A stretch of 64,000 nt of DNA from Bacteroides thetaiotaomicron VPI-5482 (GTDB lineage: Bacteria; Bacteroidota; Bacteroidia; Bacteroidales; Bacteroidaceae), in assembly GCF_000011065.1 (NCBI RefSeq), contig NC_004663.1, forward strand, positions 5,084,001 to 5,148,000. The letters are read 5' to 3'. Position numbers and translations under genes: made by a program. Below the pieces are notes generated by a model, which searched no databases, was not told the origin of the DNA, and saw only the letters and a program-made list of their open reading frames with translations. The number at the start of each line of letters is the position of its first letter. Positions within the stretch are counted from its first letter, which is position 1. Positions 25,180 to 33,868 of the stretch are shown here, piece by piece.

Positions 25180-26361
25180 TTAAGAAAGCTTCTTGATTCT
25201 TTCCAATGCTTCCGCCAGTTTGGCATCCTTGCAACAAAGGGAAATACGGATAAACCTTGCTCCGTTGCTGCCAAAGATGAATCCCGGCGTGATAAATACC
25301 CTTGCCTGGTGCAATACTTTTTCGGTCAGTTCTTCTACATCCTTGCACGAAGCGGGAATCTTTCCCCAAAGGAACATACCCACCTGGTTTTCGTCGTAGG
25401 TACACCCCAGTGTTTTCATGATTTCGCCGGCCAGATGGCGACGGCCGCGATAGTTGTGGTTGTTACCTTCGTACCAGTCCGCTTCGGCTTCCAGAGCTGT
25501 GGCGGCTGCCAGTTGCATGGCACGGAACATACCGCTGTCGATATTGCTTTTTACTTTCAGTATCCATTGTACGAATTCGGCATTCGAAGCCAGCATTCCG
25601 ATACGCCATCCCGGCATATTGTGGCTCTTGCTCATGGAGTTGAATTCGATGCAGCACTCTTTGGCTCCCGGTACGCTGAGAATACTGATCGGCTTTTCGT
25701 TCAGGATAAAGCTGTACGGGTTGTCATTCACGATGACGATATTCTTGCGGCGTGCGAAGTCTACCAGACGTTCGTAGAGTTCCGGAGTAGCGTTGGCTCC
25801 TGTCGGCATATTCGGATAGTTGGTCCACATTAGTTTCACGCGGTTCAGGTCCATCTTTTCCAATGCTTCGAAATCGGGCATCCAGCCGTCTTCTTCTTTC
25901 AGGTCGTAGCTGATTACTTCCGCACCGAGTATTTTACTCAGAGAAGTATAGGTGGGGTATCCCGGATTCGGCACCAGTACCTGTTCGCCCGGATTGACAA
26001 AAGCCAGCGTGACGTGAAGGATACCTTCTTTGGAACCGATCAGCGGCTGTATTTCCGTATTCGGATTCAGTTCCACTCCATACCAGCGTTGATACCAGGC
26101 TGCGAAACCTTTACGAAGTTCCGGTATGCCCACATACGGTTGGTAACCGTGTCCGTTGGGATCGTGAGCATTGTTGCACAATGTTTCGATGGTAACCTTT
26201 GAAGGAGGCATATCGGGACTTCCGATACCCAGACTGATAACGTCTTTTCCTTCTGCATTCATTTGTGCTACCTCTTTCAGCTTCTTTGAGAAGTAGTATT
26301 CGCTGACACTTGCCAGTCTTTCGGCAGGAGCGATTTTATACGTTTGACTTTCCTTCTGCAT
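25180..26361 (-). CDS. PLP-dependent aminotransferase class I/II, probably aromatic
   Basis: 393 residues, fold type I. The PLP lysine is in NSMSKSHNMPGWRIGML. Supporting residues are TNYPNMPTGA and NDNPYSFIL (Asn and Asp/Tyr for the cofactor), and the carboxylate-binding Arg is near ARFIRISLCC. By sequence alone it resembles LL-diaminopimelate or aspartate aminotransferases. Its place between pheA and the DAHP synthase-chorismate mutase gene makes transamination of phenylpyruvate and hydroxyphenylpyruvate the best guess. Its start overlaps the end of pheA by 26 bases, so translation is coupled. Regulation should follow the attenuator upstream of pheA. Confidence 0.88.
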   Translation of the reverse strand: MQKESQTYKIAPAERLASVSEYYFSKKLKEVAQMNAEGKDVISLGIGSPDMPPSKVTIETLCNNAHDPNGHGYQPYVGIPELRKGFAAWYQRWYGVELNPNTEIQPLIGSKEGILHVTLAFVNPGEQVLVPNPGYPTYTSLSKILGAEVISYDLKEEDGWMPDFEALEKMDLNRVKLMWTNYPNMPTGANATPELYERLVDFARRKNIVIVNDNPYSFILNEKPISILSVPGAKECCIEFNSMSKSHNMPGWRIGMLASNAEFVQWILKVKSNIDSGMFRAMQLAAATALEAEADWYEGNNHNYRGRRHLAGEIMKTLGCTYDENQVGMFLWGKIPASCKDVEELTEKVLHQARVFITPGFIFGSNGARFIRISLCCKDAKLAEALERIKKLS

Positions 26362-27184
26362 ATTCGCCTAATATTTTAAGTTCTTTGGTTAATGGAGTAA
26401 TTGCTGCTATAGATTGTTTATATCTCAGATAATCATTGAAAGATACATCGACGTAAAACTGATATTCCCATTCCCGTCCGATGATCGGCAGCGATTGTAT
26501 CTTTGTCAGATTGATGTTGTAGAACGAAAGAATGGATAATACTTGCGACAGGCTTCCTTCTGTGTGTGGCAATGTGAATACCATGCTTGCCTTGTTGGTC
26601 GCCTTTGCGTGATGCTGGCGGAGTTCGTCCACTTGCCACGGATCGGCAACTACCAGAAAACGGGTGAAGTTGTGCTTGTTGGTTTCGATGCCTTCTTGGA
26701 GCACTTTCATTCCGTAGCGTTCTGCCGCCGTTTTCGAGCAAATGGCTGCATGCCCTTTCAGGTTTTCTTTCTTGATGATTTCCGCGCTGCGTGCCGTATC
26801 TTCTCCTTCCACTACTTTGAGTTGCGGATGCTGATTCAGAAAATCACGGCATTGCATCAGGGCGATAGGGTGGGAGTTGACTTCTGTCAGGTCTTCCCAG
26901 CTTTCTTCGGGCAGGCAGACGAAGCTATGTGAGATGCGCAGCTTGTATTCGCCGATAATCTGCGTACCGCTTTGTCTCAACAGTTCATTGTTGTGCAGCA
27001 GGCTTCCCGCTATCGTATTTTCGATGGCTAGCATTCCGATGACCTGGCTGTCTTTCCGTATCGAAGTAAACACGTCTTCGAAGTTGGCACAACAGATTAA
27101 CTCTATTTCTTCTCCCTCGAAGTACTTGTGTGCGGCGATATCGTGATATGAGCCGAGTGTTCCTTGAATTGCTATCTTTTTCAT
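26336..27184 (-). CDS. pheA: Prephenate dehydratase
   Basis: 282 residues. The N-terminal 185 residues are the prephenate dehydratase domain (IQGTLGSYHDIAAHKYF, and the signature THKHNFTRFLVV reading as NKHNFTRFLVV). A C-terminal ACT domain covers about 200-275 (MVFTLPHTEGSLSQVLSIL). The usual ESRP motif of phenylalanine-sensitive enzymes reads QSLP here (LTKIQSLPIIGREWEYQF), so the allosteric site may be altered. It makes phenylpyruvate. It is the first gene of the aromatic operon and sits 20 bases after an attenuator hairpin, with a Phe/Tyr leader peptide further upstream. Confidence 0.94.
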   Translation of the reverse strand: MKKIAIQGTLGSYHDIAAHKYFEGEEIELICCANFEDVFTSIRKDSQVIGMLAIENTIAGSLLHNNELLRQSGTQIIGEYKLRISHSFVCLPEESWEDLTEVNSHPIALMQCRDFLNQHPQLKVVEGEDTARSAEIIKKENLKGHAAICSKTAAERYGMKVLQEGIETNKHNFTRFLVVADPWQVDELRQHHAKATNKASMVFTLPHTEGSLSQVLSILSFYNINLTKIQSLPIIGREWEYQFYVDVSFNDYLRYKQSIAAITPLTKELKILGEYAEGKSNV

Positions 27185-27203
27185 TGTTCTAATAGGGTTA
27201 TAT

Positions 27204-27237
27204 AAAAAAATCCCGCGTCCATATGGAAGCGGGATTT
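27204..27237 (-). terminator. Attenuator terminator upstream of pheA
   Basis: On the minus strand AAATCCCGC and GCGGGATTT form the stem, with TCCATATGGA inside it, followed by a run of T. It lies between the leader peptide and pheA. The leader segment with GCGGGAG (about 27297-27303) can pair with the 5' arm TCCCGC to form an antiterminator. Confidence 0.85.
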
Positions 27238-27276
27238 ATATGATTAATTTCTTCATCTCAGTCCTTAAGCATCATG

Positions 27277-27363
27277 TCACTTGATACATACAAACTCCCG
27301 CTCTACTTTCTGGCTAAAGTAAAAGTAAAAAAAGAAGTAATATGCATAAGAAAATGATTTCAT
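27277..27363 (-). CDS. Phe/Tyr-rich leader peptide of the aromatic operon
   Basis: 28 codons and TGA. The peptide starts MKSFS and contains the run YAYYFFFYFYF, then SQKVEREFVCIK. Seven of 28 residues are Phe and five are Tyr, far above chance, although T-rich DNA favours Phe codons. It begins about 38 bases after a TACTTTTG promoter box and ends 40 bases before a terminator hairpin, the layout of a classical transcription attenuator. A ribosome stalled at the Phe/Tyr run would leave the downstream GCGGGAG segment (codons 20-23) free to block the terminator. A ribosome reaching the stop codon would cover it. No function beyond regulation is expected. Confidence 0.82.
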   Translation of the reverse strand: MKSFSYAYYFFFYFYFSQKVEREFVCIK

Positions 27364-27401
27364 ACGAATCTTTGTTTCTGCTTTGGTTTCTAATTCTGGG
27401 G

Positions 27402-27435
27402 CAAAAGTAATAATTTTCTGTTAGATGCGAACAAA
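27402..27435 (-). promoter_or_regulatory. Aromatic operon promoter
   Basis: On the minus strand the -33 box is TTTG (27432-27435) and the -7 box is TACTTTTG (27402-27409), 22 bases apart. Transcription should start near 27395, giving a 210-base leader before pheA. Confidence 0.68.
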
Positions 27436-27534
27436 AAGCGATACTTTTTTTGTTTTCTTCTCTAAAAAAGATGAAAAGGTCACCTGATATGACAGTAATG
27501 TTTCAGTTAAAAATGAGTATATACCGCCGTCTGC

Positions 27535-28497
27535 CTAGAAGATTCCCGGGAGTGCTTCCGGTTTCGGTCCCAGGTTCTTGAATTCTCCGTTCAGACTAGC
27601 TTCGTCTTTTGGATTCAGCTCCAGTGACTTCTTCATGTCTTCTACGGAACCGTCTTTATCACCGTTCAGTAGTTTGGCGCGTCCGCGTTCTTTATAGGCT
27701 TCGGCGAAGTTCGGGTTCAACTCGATGGCTTCGTCAAACAGGGCGATTGCTTCCGCCAGTTTCTTCTGATTGATATAAAGCTGTCCTAGATAGAGATAGG
27801 CTTGTTCGTTGAATGGGTTTATTTCCGTTACGAACTTGTAGTCCGTTTCCGCTTCTTCTTCCTGTCCGTTGGCTTCTTTCACCTTGCCACGCAGCAGGAT
27901 GGCGGTCTCTTCTTCCGGATTCTGGGCGAGTACGGCGTCTATGTCTTCCATTGTTTCCTTGTATTGCTTCATTTTCAGCAGAGCTTCCGCACGCATCAGA
28001 CGGGCTTCGATGAAGTCGTCTTTCAGAGTGATGGCTTTCGTCAGATGAGCGATGGTCATGATTTCGTCATCCTGTCCTTTGCGGGCTTTTCCGAGGAGAA
28101 AGTGTGCGACTGCATTTCCCTCTTCGATGGCGATTGCTTTGCCGGCAGCCTCTTCCATTGCTTTGTAATCTTCTTGGATGTAGCAGACATTGGCCAGTGT
28201 GAGGAATGTGCTGGTCACATGAGGTTCCATTACTGCCATTTTCTCCAGAAGTTCGCGGGCTTTTTCGGTTTCTCCCATCGGGATGTAAAGTTGGCTGAGA
28301 TAGCCCATCGTTTCGAAATCCTCTTCGATGGCAAGCGCCTCGGTAAAGCACTTTATGGCATAATCCGGACGTCCCATGCGTTGTGCACGCAAACCGTCAT
28401 ATTTGAATATCTCGAAGTTTTTCTGATCGTTTTTCTGTTTTTCACTCTCCGGAGTTTCGGACTTACCGGAGAAAAAAGACTTAAAAAAGTTCGGCAT
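27535..28497 (-). CDS. Tetratricopeptide-repeat protein
   Basis: 320 residues, soluble, no signal peptide. About eight TPR units run from residue 30 to 310, each near 34 residues, with typical A-x-x-x-F/Y and G/A-x-A positions (for example AEAIALFDEAIELNPNFAEAYKERGRAKLL). TPR arrays hold protein partners. The last residues LGPKPEALPGIF form a tail outside the repeats. It lies 39 bases after recQ on the same strand, so it may be co-transcribed with recJ and recQ, but no functional link is evident. Confidence 0.9.
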   Translation of the reverse strand: MPNFFKSFFSGKSETPESEKQKNDQKNFEIFKYDGLRAQRMGRPDYAIKCFTEALAIEEDFETMGYLSQLYIPMGETEKARELLEKMAVMEPHVTSTFLTLANVCYIQEDYKAMEEAAGKAIAIEEGNAVAHFLLGKARKGQDDEIMTIAHLTKAITLKDDFIEARLMRAEALLKMKQYKETMEDIDAVLAQNPEEETAILLRGKVKEANGQEEEAETDYKFVTEINPFNEQAYLYLGQLYINQKKLAEAIALFDEAIELNPNFAEAYKERGRAKLLNGDKDGSVEDMKKSLELNPKDEASLNGEFKNLGPKPEALPGIF

Positions 28498-28536
28498 GAT
28501 AGTGTTGTTTTAGAGTTTATCTGCAAATGTAATAAC

Positions 28537-30441
28537 TTATTTTGAAATATGTAGCATTCCGTCCTGCATCTTCAGCTCGCCTTCGTCCAATAAATATCGG
28601 ATTACTTGTCCGATATCCTCTTTTTCCGCCTTTATCTGATCGGCTGTTTCGGCAGGAGTGAGAGGGCTGTGGCTGAGTAAGTCGAGTATTTGCCTTTTCA
28701 CTTCTTCGTAAGATTCCTCGGATAAGTTGTCGGTGGCACGCTTGCTGAGGCAGACATCGCATTGCCCGCAGTTGTGTTCGTTTTTCTCTCCGAAGTAGCG
28801 GAGAAGCATCCGGCTCCGGCATATGTTTTCGGTGGTGACGTATTCTTCCATTGCCTTGATGCGTGCTTCATAGCGGGCTTTGCGCTCTTCGTAGACGCTG
28901 GCGGGAATATGCAGGAAGCGTAATTCCAGTCGTTCGCGCGTATATATAATATAAGGTGTCTTTTTGCGGGGAATGTAGTCCACGATACGGCGTTTGGTTA
29001 ACGTCACCAATATATTATAGATTTGCTGGCGTGTCAGTCCGGTGCGGACGGCAAGAGACTCTTCGCTGATGTAGGCATAATCGGTGAAAACTCCTGTGTA
29101 TGAGCGAAGAATACTCTGTATCAGAGCTTCCGCCTCCTTTCCCATCTCCCGCAACTTGTATAGTTCGTCCCGACGGATGGTAAAGAGAATCCGTGATGAA
29201 TTATCCTGTTCGTCCGTGTATTCCAGATAGCCTGCCTGAGTCAGTATTTTCAAGGCACTGTCTACCGGCACCGGAAAGTATTTGAACTTCCGGCAGAACT
29301 CTTCCAGATTGAATTCACGGATACATTGAAAACCGTCGCCCATCGCCATTTGGTAATAGTACTGGAGATGTTCGTAGACATTCAGAATGTACTCTTTGTC
29401 GGGGAAGGTGTCGACCACTCGTTTATGGAGTGTTGTCTTGTCCGATTTGGAGTACAGGATGACGGCATAGGCTTTCTCTCCGTCTCTTCCGGCACGTCCG
29501 GCTTCCTGAAAGTAGGCTTCGGGAGAGTCAGGCAGGTCGAGATGCAGCACGATGCGGACATCCGGCTTGTCGATACCCATGCCGAAGGCATTGGTTGCCA
29601 CCATGACGCGGACTTCTCCGCTTTGCCAGCGTTTCTGCCGGAGGTCTTTGACGGCGTTATCCAGTCCGGCATGATAGAAGTCGGCGGTTATACCTTCGTT
29701 CATCAGCAGTTCAGTGATTTCTTTGGTACGGCGTCTGTTGCGGACATAGATGATGGCACTGCCTGATATTCGTTGCAGGATATATAGGAGTTCTTTCGTT
29801 TTGTTGTCGGTTTTGCGCACGATATATGCCAGATTCTTCCGTTCAAAGCTCATTCGGAAGACATTTCCTTCCCGGAATTTCAGACGGGCCTGAATATCTG
29901 TTACGACTTCCGGAGTGGCCGTAGCTGTCAGTGCCAGTACCGGAACTTCCGGCAATAGTTCCCGTATCTCTGCAATTTTCAGATATGCCGGGCGGAAGTC
30001 GTATCCCCATTGTGAGATACAGTGGCTTTCGTCTACCGTAATCATGGAGACTTTCATCGAACGCAACTTGGTGCGGAATATTTCCGTATCCAGCCGTTCC
30101 GGAGAAATATAAAGGAATTTGTAATTGCCGAAGATGCAGTTTTCGAGTGCGGTAAGTATTTCCTGCCGCGTCATGCCCGAATAGATGGCAAGAGCTTTGA
30201 TTTCCCGCTTCCGCAGATTCTGCACCTGATCTTTCATCAGGGCGATAAGCGGGGTGATGACGATACAAATGCCCTCTTGGGCGAGAGCGGGCACTTGAAA
30301 TGTAATAGACTTACCGCCTCCGGTAGGCATCAGTCCCAGTGTGTCTTTGCCTTCGCCGATACTGGTGATGATCTCCTCCTGCAAGTCGCGGAAGGAGTCA
30401 TAACCCCAGTATTGTTTTAATATCTCCTGATACTTATTCAA
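28537..30441 (-). CDS. recQ: ATP-dependent DNA helicase RecQ
   Basis: 634 residues. Helicase motifs: Walker A MPTGGGKSITFQVPA, DEAH-type box VDESHCISQWGYDFRP, TATATPEVV, and motif VI EAGRAGRDGE. The RecQ-specific zinc site has four cysteines in CRSRMLLRYFG...CGQCDVC. A winged-helix domain follows. I see no HRDC domain; the end is a short extra winged-helix-like stretch. RecQ unwinds 3'-tailed DNA in recombinational repair. Its start overlaps the end of recJ by 8 bases, so the 5' exonuclease and the helicase that work together are co-expressed. Bacteroides encode more than one RecQ. Confidence 0.95.
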   Translation of the reverse strand: MNKYQEILKQYWGYDSFRDLQEEIITSIGEGKDTLGLMPTGGGKSITFQVPALAQEGICIVITPLIALMKDQVQNLRKREIKALAIYSGMTRQEILTALENCIFGNYKFLYISPERLDTEIFRTKLRSMKVSMITVDESHCISQWGYDFRPAYLKIAEIRELLPEVPVLALTATATPEVVTDIQARLKFREGNVFRMSFERKNLAYIVRKTDNKTKELLYILQRISGSAIIYVRNRRRTKEITELLMNEGITADFYHAGLDNAVKDLRQKRWQSGEVRVMVATNAFGMGIDKPDVRIVLHLDLPDSPEAYFQEAGRAGRDGEKAYAVILYSKSDKTTLHKRVVDTFPDKEYILNVYEHLQYYYQMAMGDGFQCIREFNLEEFCRKFKYFPVPVDSALKILTQAGYLEYTDEQDNSSRILFTIRRDELYKLREMGKEAEALIQSILRSYTGVFTDYAYISEESLAVRTGLTRQQIYNILVTLTKRRIVDYIPRKKTPYIIYTRERLELRFLHIPASVYEERKARYEARIKAMEEYVTTENICRSRMLLRYFGEKNEHNCGQCDVCLSKRATDNLSEESYEEVKRQILDLLSHSPLTPAETADQIKAEKEDIGQVIRYLLDEGELKMQDGMLHISK

Positions 30442-32152
30442 TCGGCTTTATATCCTCGATTTGAAGTTGGACTTCGCCACGCTTGTGCGTGTTCTCCTCG
30501 ATCGTATAGCAGATGTCGAATGAACGCTTCGTCTTGATATAGCGCACATGAGAACTCTGTCCGAATGCGATGCCGTTCATGACGTTATTCGACTTGTTGT
30601 CAACCAGTTCCAGCTTGATATGTTCCTGATCGCGTCCCACTACTTTGCTGGTTCCGTAGTCATAGACGTGATGCGTACAGAAGATCGGTTTGATATTGTC
30701 CGGACCGAAAGGGTTGAATTTCTTCAGGTCATTGAAGAATTTCGATGTGATGTCTCTGAAGTCGATCTCCGCATCTATATTGATGACGGCGCTGGTTTGT
30801 TCCGGCAGAATATGTTGTGACACATATTCTTCGAATCGTCGGGTAAAGGCTTCCACATTCTCCACTTTCATGGATAACCCCGCTGCATAGGTATGTCCGC
30901 CGAAGTTCTCCAACAGGTCGCGGCAATGTTCAATCGCTTTGTACACATCAAATCCGGAGACGGAACGTGCGGAACCGGTGGCCATATCATCCGTCCGTGT
31001 GAGTACTACTGCCGGGCGGTAGTAAACTTCTGTCAGACGGGATGCTACGATGCCGATGACACCTTTGTGCCATTCCTCATTATAAAGCACGATGGAACGG
31101 CGTTCGGACAGCCCTTCCAGATTGGCCACAATATTGTTAGCTTCTTCTGTCATGCTCTTGTCGAGGTCTTTCCGGGTTTCGTTGTACTGATTGATCTGTC
31201 CCGCTTTCTCCAGTGCGGCAGAAAAGTCCTTCTCTGTGAGGAGGTCCACCGCTTCCTTACCGTTCTGGATGCGTCCCGATGCGTTGATACGTGGTCCGAT
31301 TTTGAACACGATATCGCTGACGGTGATCTCCTTTTCGGAGAGTCCGCATACATCGATGATGGCTTTCATGCCGACGCTGGGGTTGCTGTTCAGTTGCTTC
31401 AGGCCGTGATAGGCGAGAATACGGTTTTCGCCCATGATCGGGACGATGTCCGATGCAATGCTCACCGCTACGAGGTCGAGCAATGGAATCAGATGATGAA
31501 ATTCAATACCATTGTTGATAGCAAATGCCTGCATAAACTTAAAACCAACTCCGCAACCGGAAAGGTGGGTGTATGGATAAGTGTTGTCCAGGCGTTTGGC
31601 ATTCAGGATTGCGACGGCAGGGGGGAGGATATCGTCCGGCACATGATGGTCGCAGATGATAAAGTCGATTCCCTTTTCTTTCGCATACGTTATTTCCTCC
31701 ACTGCTTTGATTCCGCAGTCGAGTACGATGATTAATCCTACGCCAGTCTCTGAGGCATAGTCAACTCCTTTTTTAGAAATGCCATACCCTTCGTTGTAGC
31801 GGTCGGGTATGTAATAGTCAATGTTCGAATAGAACTGTTGAATAAACTTGTAGACCAATGCTACGGCAGTAGTACCGTCTACATCATAATCTCCATAAAT
31901 CAGAATACGCTCTTTCTTTCCCATCGCCTTGTTCAGACGTTCTACTGCAATGTCCATGTCCTTCATCAGGAACGGATCGTGCAGGTCGGGCAATTGCGGG
32001 CGGAAAAACTTCTTGGCATCTCCTGCCTTCGTTATTCCCCGCTGCACCAAAAGTTGTCCAAGTATCGGGCTAATGCCTAATTCCTGGGCCAATGTCTGGC
32101 TTGTCTCTGCCTGTTCGGGTGTAATGGGTTGATAATTCCATTTGTGATTCAT
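30434..32152 (-). CDS. recJ: Single-stranded-DNA-specific exonuclease RecJ
   Basis: 572 residues. RecJ degrades single strands 5' to 3' in recombination and mismatch repair. The DHH phosphoesterase motifs are complete: GDYDVDGTTAV, CDHHVPDD, and the DHHA1 motif FGGHTYAAG. A C-terminal OB-type domain reads KPIFCTHHVYDYGTSKVVGRDQEHIKLEL. It is the first gene of a recJ-recQ-TPR unit with an 8-base overlap into recQ. A near-consensus minus-strand TACTTTTA lies about 65 bases upstream and may be its promoter. Confidence 0.95.
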   Translation of the reverse strand: MNHKWNYQPITPEQAETSQTLAQELGISPILGQLLVQRGITKAGDAKKFFRPQLPDLHDPFLMKDMDIAVERLNKAMGKKERILIYGDYDVDGTTAVALVYKFIQQFYSNIDYYIPDRYNEGYGISKKGVDYASETGVGLIIVLDCGIKAVEEITYAKEKGIDFIICDHHVPDDILPPAVAILNAKRLDNTYPYTHLSGCGVGFKFMQAFAINNGIEFHHLIPLLDLVAVSIASDIVPIMGENRILAYHGLKQLNSNPSVGMKAIIDVCGLSEKEITVSDIVFKIGPRINASGRIQNGKEAVDLLTEKDFSAALEKAGQINQYNETRKDLDKSMTEEANNIVANLEGLSERRSIVLYNEEWHKGVIGIVASRLTEVYYRPAVVLTRTDDMATGSARSVSGFDVYKAIEHCRDLLENFGGHTYAAGLSMKVENVEAFTRRFEEYVSQHILPEQTSAVINIDAEIDFRDITSKFFNDLKKFNPFGPDNIKPIFCTHHVYDYGTSKVVGRDQEHIKLELVDNKSNNVMNGIAFGQSSHVRYIKTKRSFDICYTIEENTHKRGEVQLQIEDIKPIE

Positions 32153-32559
32153 TTTATATATTGTTTTTTCTTTTTCTGTTCTCAGGGGTCAGAAAGGCGC
32201 TACTTTCCAACAAGGGGTAAAAGTACGAAAAAAAGCGGAAGGGTATAGTAGATATGACGAAAATATTTCAAAACCTGTGGAATTAGCTCCTTACGGGCTT
32301 GGTATTCAAATGGAGCAAATGCATACAGATTTGAATCAACCGCTGATTCGCATTAATAGCTAATAAAGCGAAAATGAAAATTAAGTCCGAAGATTATTCT
32401 CCTCATAACATCATAAGGTATTCAGTTATATGACACAAAAAGAGAAAGGTAGTATTGTAGCAATAATTCATCGATTTACCTAGAAAATAAAGAACTTTTC
32501 AAAATCAGCACCAACATCTATACGAAAGACTTTGACTAATTATGCAGTAACCTCCAATC

Positions 32560-32617
32560 ATTTATTAATAAATTCTTTCATCGTTTATTATAAACGTCCT
32601 CCAAGTTTATTATAAAC
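32560..32617. repeat. 22-bp-spaced palindromes, core GTTTATTATAAAC
   Basis: Cores lie at 32560-32573 (ATTTATTAATAAAT), 32583-32595 and 32605-32617 (both GTTTATTATAAAC). The last two are exactly 22 bp apart and the first is 22-23 bp before them. Confidence 0.75.
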
Positions 32618-32660
32618 TCGGATTTCGTTATTCCTGCAATAAATATCAATATTAAGCAAC

Positions 32661-32826
32661 AAAAAGGGCCGCAATTCCCATAAAGAATCGCAGCCCTTAG
32701 CTTGTATCAGACTATCCAACAAGCATTACCCGGAGTGGGAATGCCTGTAATCTGTTATTATATAATACTTATTATTGCTCATATTTCGTCTATATTATCA
32801 ATGTTATCGAATTTACTTCCGGTTTT
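32661..32826 (-). ncRNA. Candidate structured small RNA of unknown family
   Basis: On the minus strand a TATCTTTG -7 box with CTTG 20 bases upstream predicts a start near 32826. The transcript can fold into GCATT/AATGC (about 32722-32743), then GCTTGT/ACAAGC (about 32699-32723), then a strong terminator (32664-32699) followed by TTTTT. The terminator stem is fully paired only on the minus strand, through two G-U pairs, and lacks a T-run on the plus strand. No gene on this strand lies upstream. An 18-codon frame with a start near 32783 exists inside it. I do not recognise an Rfam family. Confidence 0.5.
32664..32699 (-). terminator. Minus-strand terminator without an upstream gene
   Basis: On the minus strand AAGGGCTGCGATTC pairs with GAATTGCGGCCCTT through two G-U pairs, then a run of T. 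Confidence 0.78.
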
Positions 32827-32832
32827 CACTTA

Positions 32833-32864
32833 CAAAGATACAACATTAAAAGCGGTTTGTCAAG
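32833..32864 (-). promoter_or_regulatory. Promoter of the candidate small RNA
   Basis: Minus-strand -7 TATCTTTG (32833-32840) and CTTG (32861-32864) at -33 with a 20-base spacer; one mismatch in the -33 box. Confidence 0.6.
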
Positions 32865-32956
32865 TCCTCCATGCTTCTTTCATACATCTGATTACAAATC
32901 ACATATAAATGAATTAATTTATATCCGAATATATTAGTTATATGACGGGAGAAGTA

Positions 32957-32964
32957 TATCTTTG
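32957..32964 (+). promoter_or_regulatory. -7 element for the glycosidase gene at 33014
   Basis: TATCTTTG lies downstream of an in-frame ATG at 32942, which shows that the inner ATG at 33014 is the likely start. Confidence 0.6.
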
Positions 32965-33013
32965 TGTGATTAGTTGCTACACGAAATATGAATCCAAAAC
33001 TTACAGACTGTTT

Positions 33014-33868
33014 ATGAGAAGAAATCTTGTTGGTATCATTGTTCTAATCTTGTTGTCCGTTAGGGTAGTAAATGCACAGACTGTTGCTGACTCTATAGCA
33101 ATAGTGACAGCTCCTTGGGAAGTGGTGATGGATGAAAATGGAATTGTACATAAGCGGGCTTCCATCCCTTTTCTTTATCAAGGCACTCAGTCCATTAATA
33201 TATTGGAGATAAATCCGAAGACTGGCAAAAAGATCGGCATTGCCTTTACCGGACAATTGGAAAAAATAAGCCGGATTGCCCGGAAACATCAGGCCATCGG
33301 AGCCATCAACGGTTCCTATTTTGATATGACGAAAGGAAACTCCGTCTGTTTTCTGAAGGTGGGAAGTCAGGTTGTGGACACTACTTCGTTGGATGAATTG
33401 AAGTTGCGGGTGACAGGAGCAGTTTATGAGAAGAAAGGAAAAGTGAAGCTCATTCCTTGGGACAGGCAGATCGAGAAGAACTACAAGAAAAATAAAGGTT
33501 CTGTGTTAGCTTCTGGCCCGTTGATGCTGAAAGACGGGGAATACTATGACTGGAGTCAGTGCAATGCCAATTTTATAGAAACCAAACATCCGCGTAGTGC
33601 TATTTGTCTGACTGAAGAAGGAAAGATTCTGTTTGTTACTGTCGATGGGCGATCTCCGGAAAATGCTGTCGGAATCAACATTCCGGAACTGGCACATCTG
33701 CTTCATGTATTGGGTGGAAAAGATGCGCTGAATCTGGATGGAGGAGGTTCTACCGCCTTATGGCTGTCCGGTGCACCGGAAGAGGGAATTGTGAACTTTC
33801 CCTGTGATAACAGAAACTATGATCATCAAGGAGAGCGTAAAGTGGCAAACTTCCTTTATGTTCATTAA
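33014..33868 (+). CDS. Exported phosphodiester glycosidase (NAGPA domain) protein
   Basis: 284 residues from the ATG at 33014. The signal peptide ends at VVNAQT. The NAGPA domain covers about residues 90-280, with GAINGSYFDM near its start, RSAICLTEEGKILFVTVDGR in the middle and the motif NLDGGGSTALWLSG, which carries the conserved Asp and Gly of the family. Relatives remove N-acetylglucosamine from phosphodiester-linked glycans, as the mammalian uncovering enzyme does, or hydrolyse similar phosphodiesters in bacteria. The protein should be periplasmic. Its natural substrate is unknown. It is monocistronic. Confidence 0.87.
   Translation: MRRNLVGIIVLILLSVRVVNAQTVADSIAIVTAPWEVVMDENGIVHKRASIPFLYQGTQSINILEINPKTGKKIGIAFTGQLEKISRIARKHQAIGAINGSYFDMTKGNSVCFLKVGSQVVDTTSLDELKLRVTGAVYEKKGKVKLIPWDRQIEKNYKKNKGSVLASGPLMLKDGEYYDWSQCNANFIETKHPRSAICLTEEGKILFVTVDGRSPENAVGINIPELAHLLHVLGGKDALNLDGGGSTALWLSGAPEEGIVNFPCDNRNYDHQGERKVANFLYVH

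Larger units (their letters stand above)
32153..33013. other. 861-bp non-coding region between recJ and the glycosidase gene
   Basis: It holds a 22-bp-spaced palindrome group (32560-32617), a minus-strand terminator and candidate small RNA (32661-32826), and the promoter of the plus-strand gene. A 68-codon frame at 32702-32908 is antisense to the candidate RNA and looks like random AT-rich translation. Confidence 0.65.

Noticed and set aside
32183..32222. Possible riboswitch in the recJ leader
   Set aside because: Only about 65 bases to a near-consensus promoter and no conserved aptamer pattern seen.
32702..32908. 68-codon plus-strand frame
   Set aside because: Antisense to the better supported structured RNA; AT-rich random-looking sequence.
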